From an uncultured Clostridiaceae bacterium (lineage in GTDB: Bacteria > Bacillota > Clostridia > TANB77 > CAG-508): a stretch of 47,117 bases of DNA. This document shows positions 45,100 to 47,117 of the stretch, piece after piece; positions within the stretch are counted from its first letter, which is position 1; every line of letters starts with the position of its first letter. Where the stretch lies: NCBI GenBank assembly GCA_948469815.1, contig CAOKMR010000010.1:1-47117 (forward strand). The letters run 5' to 3'. The position numbers were made by a program, and so were the translations under genes. The notes under the pieces were generated by a model, which did not search any database, was not told the DNA's origin, and saw only the letters and a program-made list of their open reading frames with translations.

Positions 45100-45135
45100 C
45101 AAGTTAGAAATCAGATTTCTAACTTGTATTTTTTT
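45100..45135 (+). terminator. Displaced tRNA-Leu terminator
   Basis: A 12-bp perfect stem CAAGTTAGAAAT/ATTTCTAACTTG with loop CAG is followed by TATTTTTTT. It stands 6 bp after attR, where the tRNA's own terminator would lie if the element were removed. Confidence 0.85.
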
Positions 45136-45221
45136 GCGTAATTTCGGCAAAAACCTACTTTTTATAGGTACTTTGGAACAGTTTTTAAAAGTTCTAAAAA
45201 ATACCCTAAAATGTATATAAA

Positions 45222-45243
45222 ATGTCGGGATTGCATGTCGGGA
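45222..45243 (+). repeat. Tandem ATGTCGGGA repeats
   Basis: ATGTCGGGA at 45222-45230 and 45235-45243 have a 13-bp period and lie about 85 bp before the RepA gene. They could be iterons of a replication origin or the end of the second element. Confidence 0.45.
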
Positions 45244-45328
45244 AAATTTATAATCTATGATAAGTCTATCAAATACTCCCTTTATTTATTATTATTATTC
45301 CTATTCCTTTTATCAGAAAGGATGAAAA

Positions 45329-45883
45329 ATGGAATTTATACCTTATAAAGCTAATGAATGCTTTGAACATTTATATTACAAAATACCAATGGAATTATTT
45401 TTCAATCCAAAATATAAAGATAAGTTAAATTCAGACAGTAAAATTCTTTATGGATTTTTACTAAATAGACTAACATTATCAGCTAAAAATAATTGGGTTG
45501 ATGAAGATGAAAAAGTTTTTCTAATATTTACAAGAAAAGAAGTTCAAGAGAAACTAAATCTATCTGATAAAACTGTTACAAAAGCATTTAATCAATTAAA
45601 GGAATGTAAACTAATAAATGAGAAAAAGCGAGGTGCTAATAAGCCTAATTTAATCTATGTTGGAAAAATAGAACATGATGAAGATTTAATAAAACTGATT
45701 CGTAAAAATTACGAGTCCCGAATCGTAAAATCTACGACTCAGGACACGGAAAATTTACGACCTAACTATAACAATAATAATTATAACTATAAAGGAAAAG
45801 GCAAATATAGTTTTCAAAACTATGAACAAAGACATTATGATGATTTAGATTTTTTATATGCAAATAATTTGTATGAAAATTAA
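45329..45883 (+). CDS. RepA_N-type replication initiator
   Basis: This 184-aa protein matches the conserved N-terminal domain: MELFFNPKYKDKLNSDSKIL, LLNRLTLSAKNNW, FTRKEVQEKLNLSDKTVTKA, and LINEKKRGANKPNLIYV. Such proteins start replication of theta plasmids and integrative elements of Firmicutes. This one is short; the family often has a longer C-terminal host-specific part. It has an AAAGGAT site. Two ATGTCGGGA repeats upstream may be its binding sites. Confidence 0.87.
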   Translation: MEFIPYKANECFEHLYYKIPMELFFNPKYKDKLNSDSKILYGFLLNRLTLSAKNNWVDEDEKVFLIFTRKEVQEKLNLSDKTVTKAFNQLKECKLINEKKRGANKPNLIYVGKIEHDEDLIKLIRKNYESRIVKSTTQDTENLRPNYNNNNYNYKGKGKYSFQNYEQRHYDDLDFLYANNLYEN

Positions 45884-45900
45884 AAAAGGAGAAATTAGAT

Positions 45901-46296
45901 ATGGATAATAATGAATTAAAAGAAAGATTTATTAATGAGAAAACTGGAATTGAGTATATAAGAAAAGGTGATTATTACTTTCCAAATTTAGTTGATTCAG
46001 CTAGTATAAAAGCTAATGAACTTGGTAAATATGGAAAGTTAAGATTAAAGTATTTGCTAGAGCATAAAAAAGTAGATTATACAATTCTATGGGTTGAAAA
46101 CAAATTAAGAGGACATTTATTAGAAATAGATAAAACAGCAAATGAAAGATTTAATTTGTTATTGAAACAATTTATAGAACAAGAAAATGTAACTGAAGAA
46201 TTAAAAGCAACAAATCAATTAGAATGGGTTTGTAAAATGAATAATATTAAAAATCGTGTAGAAGAAATTATATTTAACGAGTTAATTTATGTTTAA
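45901..46296 (+). CDS. tnpV: TnpV family protein
   Basis: This 131-aa protein fits the TnpV pattern: GKYGKLRLKYLLEHKKVDYT, then LLEIDKTANERFNLLLKQFI, NQLEWVCKMNNIKNRVEEII and a final NELIYV. TnpV occurs in clostridial transposons and mobilizable elements with no defined role. It follows RepA by 17 bp in the same operon, with a strong AAAGGAG site. Confidence 0.88.
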   Translation: MDNNELKERFINEKTGIEYIRKGDYYFPNLVDSASIKANELGKYGKLRLKYLLEHKKVDYTILWVENKLRGHLLEIDKTANERFNLLLKQFIEQENVTEELKATNQLEWVCKMNNIKNRVEEIIFNELIYV

Positions 46297-46384
46297 CTTT
46301 ACCTTATTTTAGGTGGTAAAGAAATGCATAATTATTTAAAAGAATTAGACCTAATTAAAACATAATTTCTTAAAGATTATATAT

Positions 46385-46477
46385 TTTGTGAGTGAGTACT
46401 TATTAGATTTCTTGAATATGCAAGCAACGTATTTGTACTCACGCCACAAATACTAAAGAGGAATGGGACAAGTCCCA
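46385..46477 (+). other. Candidate oriT
   Basis: Long imperfect inverted arms TTTGTGAGTGAGTAC (46385-46399) and GTACTCACGCCACAAA (46435-46450) are followed by TGGGAC-AA-GTCCCA (46464-46477). The position just before mobC and the relaxase is where oriT lies in such elements. The nick site is not identified. Confidence 0.55.
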
Positions 46478-46506
46478 AACCCTAATAAGAAAAAACAGAA
46501 AGCGAG

Positions 46507-46863
46507 ATGAAAAAAATGAGAAATAGAAATATAAAAATTAATGTATTTTTAAATGAAGATGAAAACAAAATTCTAAATGAGAAAGTTAAAAGGTCTGGCT
46601 TGAACAAATCAGAATTTTTTAGAAAAATAATTTTAGATTATCAGCTAAAGGAAAAACCAGATGAAAAATTTTATGAGATACTTTCACAACTTCGAGGTAT
46701 GGCGACAAACTTAAATCAAATGGCAAGAACTTATAATAAATATCAAGGATATATGAGAGAAGATAAAATCAATCCTTTATTAAATCAAATACAAAATTTT
46801 ATACTAGCATTACAAGAAGTTTATCTTATACCACAAAAGGAAAAGAATGTAAGTGGGTGGTAA
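46507..46863 (+). CDS. mobC: MobC-like relaxosome accessory protein
   Basis: This 118-aa protein has a ribbon-helix-helix N-terminus (NIKINVFLNEDENKILNEKV, GLNKSEFFRKIIL) and the MobC motif LRGMATNLNQMARTYN. MobC binds oriT and assists relaxase nicking. ATG 46507 or 46516 could start it; neither has a strong ribosome site. It ends 6 bp before the relaxase ATG. Confidence 0.88.
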   Translation: MKKMRNRNIKINVFLNEDENKILNEKVKRSGLNKSEFFRKIILDYQLKEKPDEKFYEILSQLRGMATNLNQMARTYNKYQGYMREDKINPLLNQIQNFILALQEVYLIPQKEKNVSGW

Positions 46864-46869
46864 TAGATT

Positions 46870-47117
46870 ATGGCAGTAACAAAAATATGGAAAGTAAAAG
46901 ATAGATTAGATGCTACAATAGAATATGCAGTAAATCGGAGAAAAGACAGAAGAAAAATTATATGTATCAGGTATAAATTGTATGCCCGATACTGCTCTGC
47001 AAGAAATGAGAAATACTAAAAAACAATTTTTTAAAGCAACTGGAATACAATGTTTTCACGGGGTACAATCTTTTGTAAAAGGAGAAATAACACCAGAACA
47101 AGCACATGAAATTGGAA
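46870..47117 (+). CDS. Relaxase (MobA/MobL type), 5' part, one CGG +1 shift
   Basis: The protein starts MAVTKIWKVKDRLDATIEYA, typical of element relaxases. At CGG 46936 (codon 23) skipping C gives VN-G-EKTEEKLYVSGINCMPD, then CFHGVQSFVKGEITPEQAHE, matching the family closely (first catalytic histidine motif FHGxQSF). Zero frame gives RRKDRRKIICIRYK, unrelated. The gene runs off the window after 81 complete codons. It cuts oriT for conjugative mobilisation. Confidence 0.87.
46936..46939 (+). other. CGG +1 recoding site in relaxase (codon 23)
   Basis: AAT-CGG-A: the skip gives Gly and the conserved EKTEEKLYVSGINC. It lies in a different mobile element from the other sites. Confidence 0.85.

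Larger units (their letters stand above)
45222..47117 (+). mobile_element. Second mobilizable element (partial)
   Basis: RepA_N, TnpV, a candidate oriT, MobC and a relaxase form the typical left module of clostridial mobilizable elements. The left boundary is not resolved (somewhere between 45136 and 45328), and the right end is outside the window. It abuts the first element's attR, so the two may be tandem insertions at one hotspot. Confidence 0.65.

Noticed and set aside
26773-47117. Systematic sequencing or assembly error inserting C before GG
   Set aside because: GG dinucleotides in other codon phases in the same genes never gain a C, and out-of-phase CGG is common and harmless. The effect depends on reading phase, which sequencing chemistry cannot sense. 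Raw reads should still be checked.

Overview
The window is a stretch of a very AT-rich, spore-forming Clostridia-type genome. The evidence is low GC throughout, strong GGAGG ribosome binding sites, a small acid-soluble spore protein, the sporulation protease SpoIVB, and the Firmicutes gene trio ireB-ruvX-DUF1292. An uncultured gut clostridium is my best guess; I cannot name the species.

Layout. Positions 1-28.0 kb are chromosome. Housekeeping genes are prfA, pcrA, ireB, ruvX, a DUF1292 gene, rimO and purM. Between them lies a two-part Tad/type-IV-pilus-like assembly system. Part one (5.6-9.8 kb) has a small membrane protein, an 892-aa CpaE-like protein with AT-hook-like motifs and tandem repeats, and a membrane GAF/degenerate-GGDEF protein. 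Part two (16.0-26.6 kb) has CpaB-like, two P-loop-deficient ParA/MinD-like proteins, a CpaF-like ATPase, a TadB/TadC-like platform protein and six pilin-like proteins. An AAA_14/DUF4143 ATPase gene bracketed by copies of its own 3' end, and a spore protein gene, sit between the parts. spoIVB and tRNA-Leu(UAA) close the chromosomal part.

A 16.4-kb integrative element occupies the 3' end of the tRNA-Leu gene (28642-45093). Its ends are an 11-bp duplicated tRNA end and arm-type repeats, and the tRNA's own terminator is displaced to the far side. It carries a tyrosine integrase, an excisionase-like protein, a P4/D5-type primase-helicase, three XRE regulators, a metallo-beta-lactamase/beta-CASP hydrolase and many unknown small genes. 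A second mobilizable element (RepA_N, TnpV, a candidate oriT, MobC, relaxase) begins about 130 bp after that displaced terminator and runs off the window.

Main discovery: seven genes look frameshifted, yet every break is at an in-frame CGG codon. I count 24 such codons: spoIVB 1, XRE 1, primase 6, integrase 2, hydrolase 12, a small element gene 1, relaxase 1. In all 24, skipping the C and reading the overlapping GGN as glycine restores the protein family exactly. This includes the SpoIVB catalytic triad, the primase Walker A, the integrase HxxR/GH/Y residues, and the hydrolase HxHxDH and HVSGH motifs. More than 50 CGG triplets in the other two phases inside genes cause no break, and I found no in-frame CGG read as Arg. 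This looks like obligatory +1 frameshifting, or CGGN quadruplet decoding, in this organism and its mobile elements. It does not look like pseudogene decay or sequencing error.
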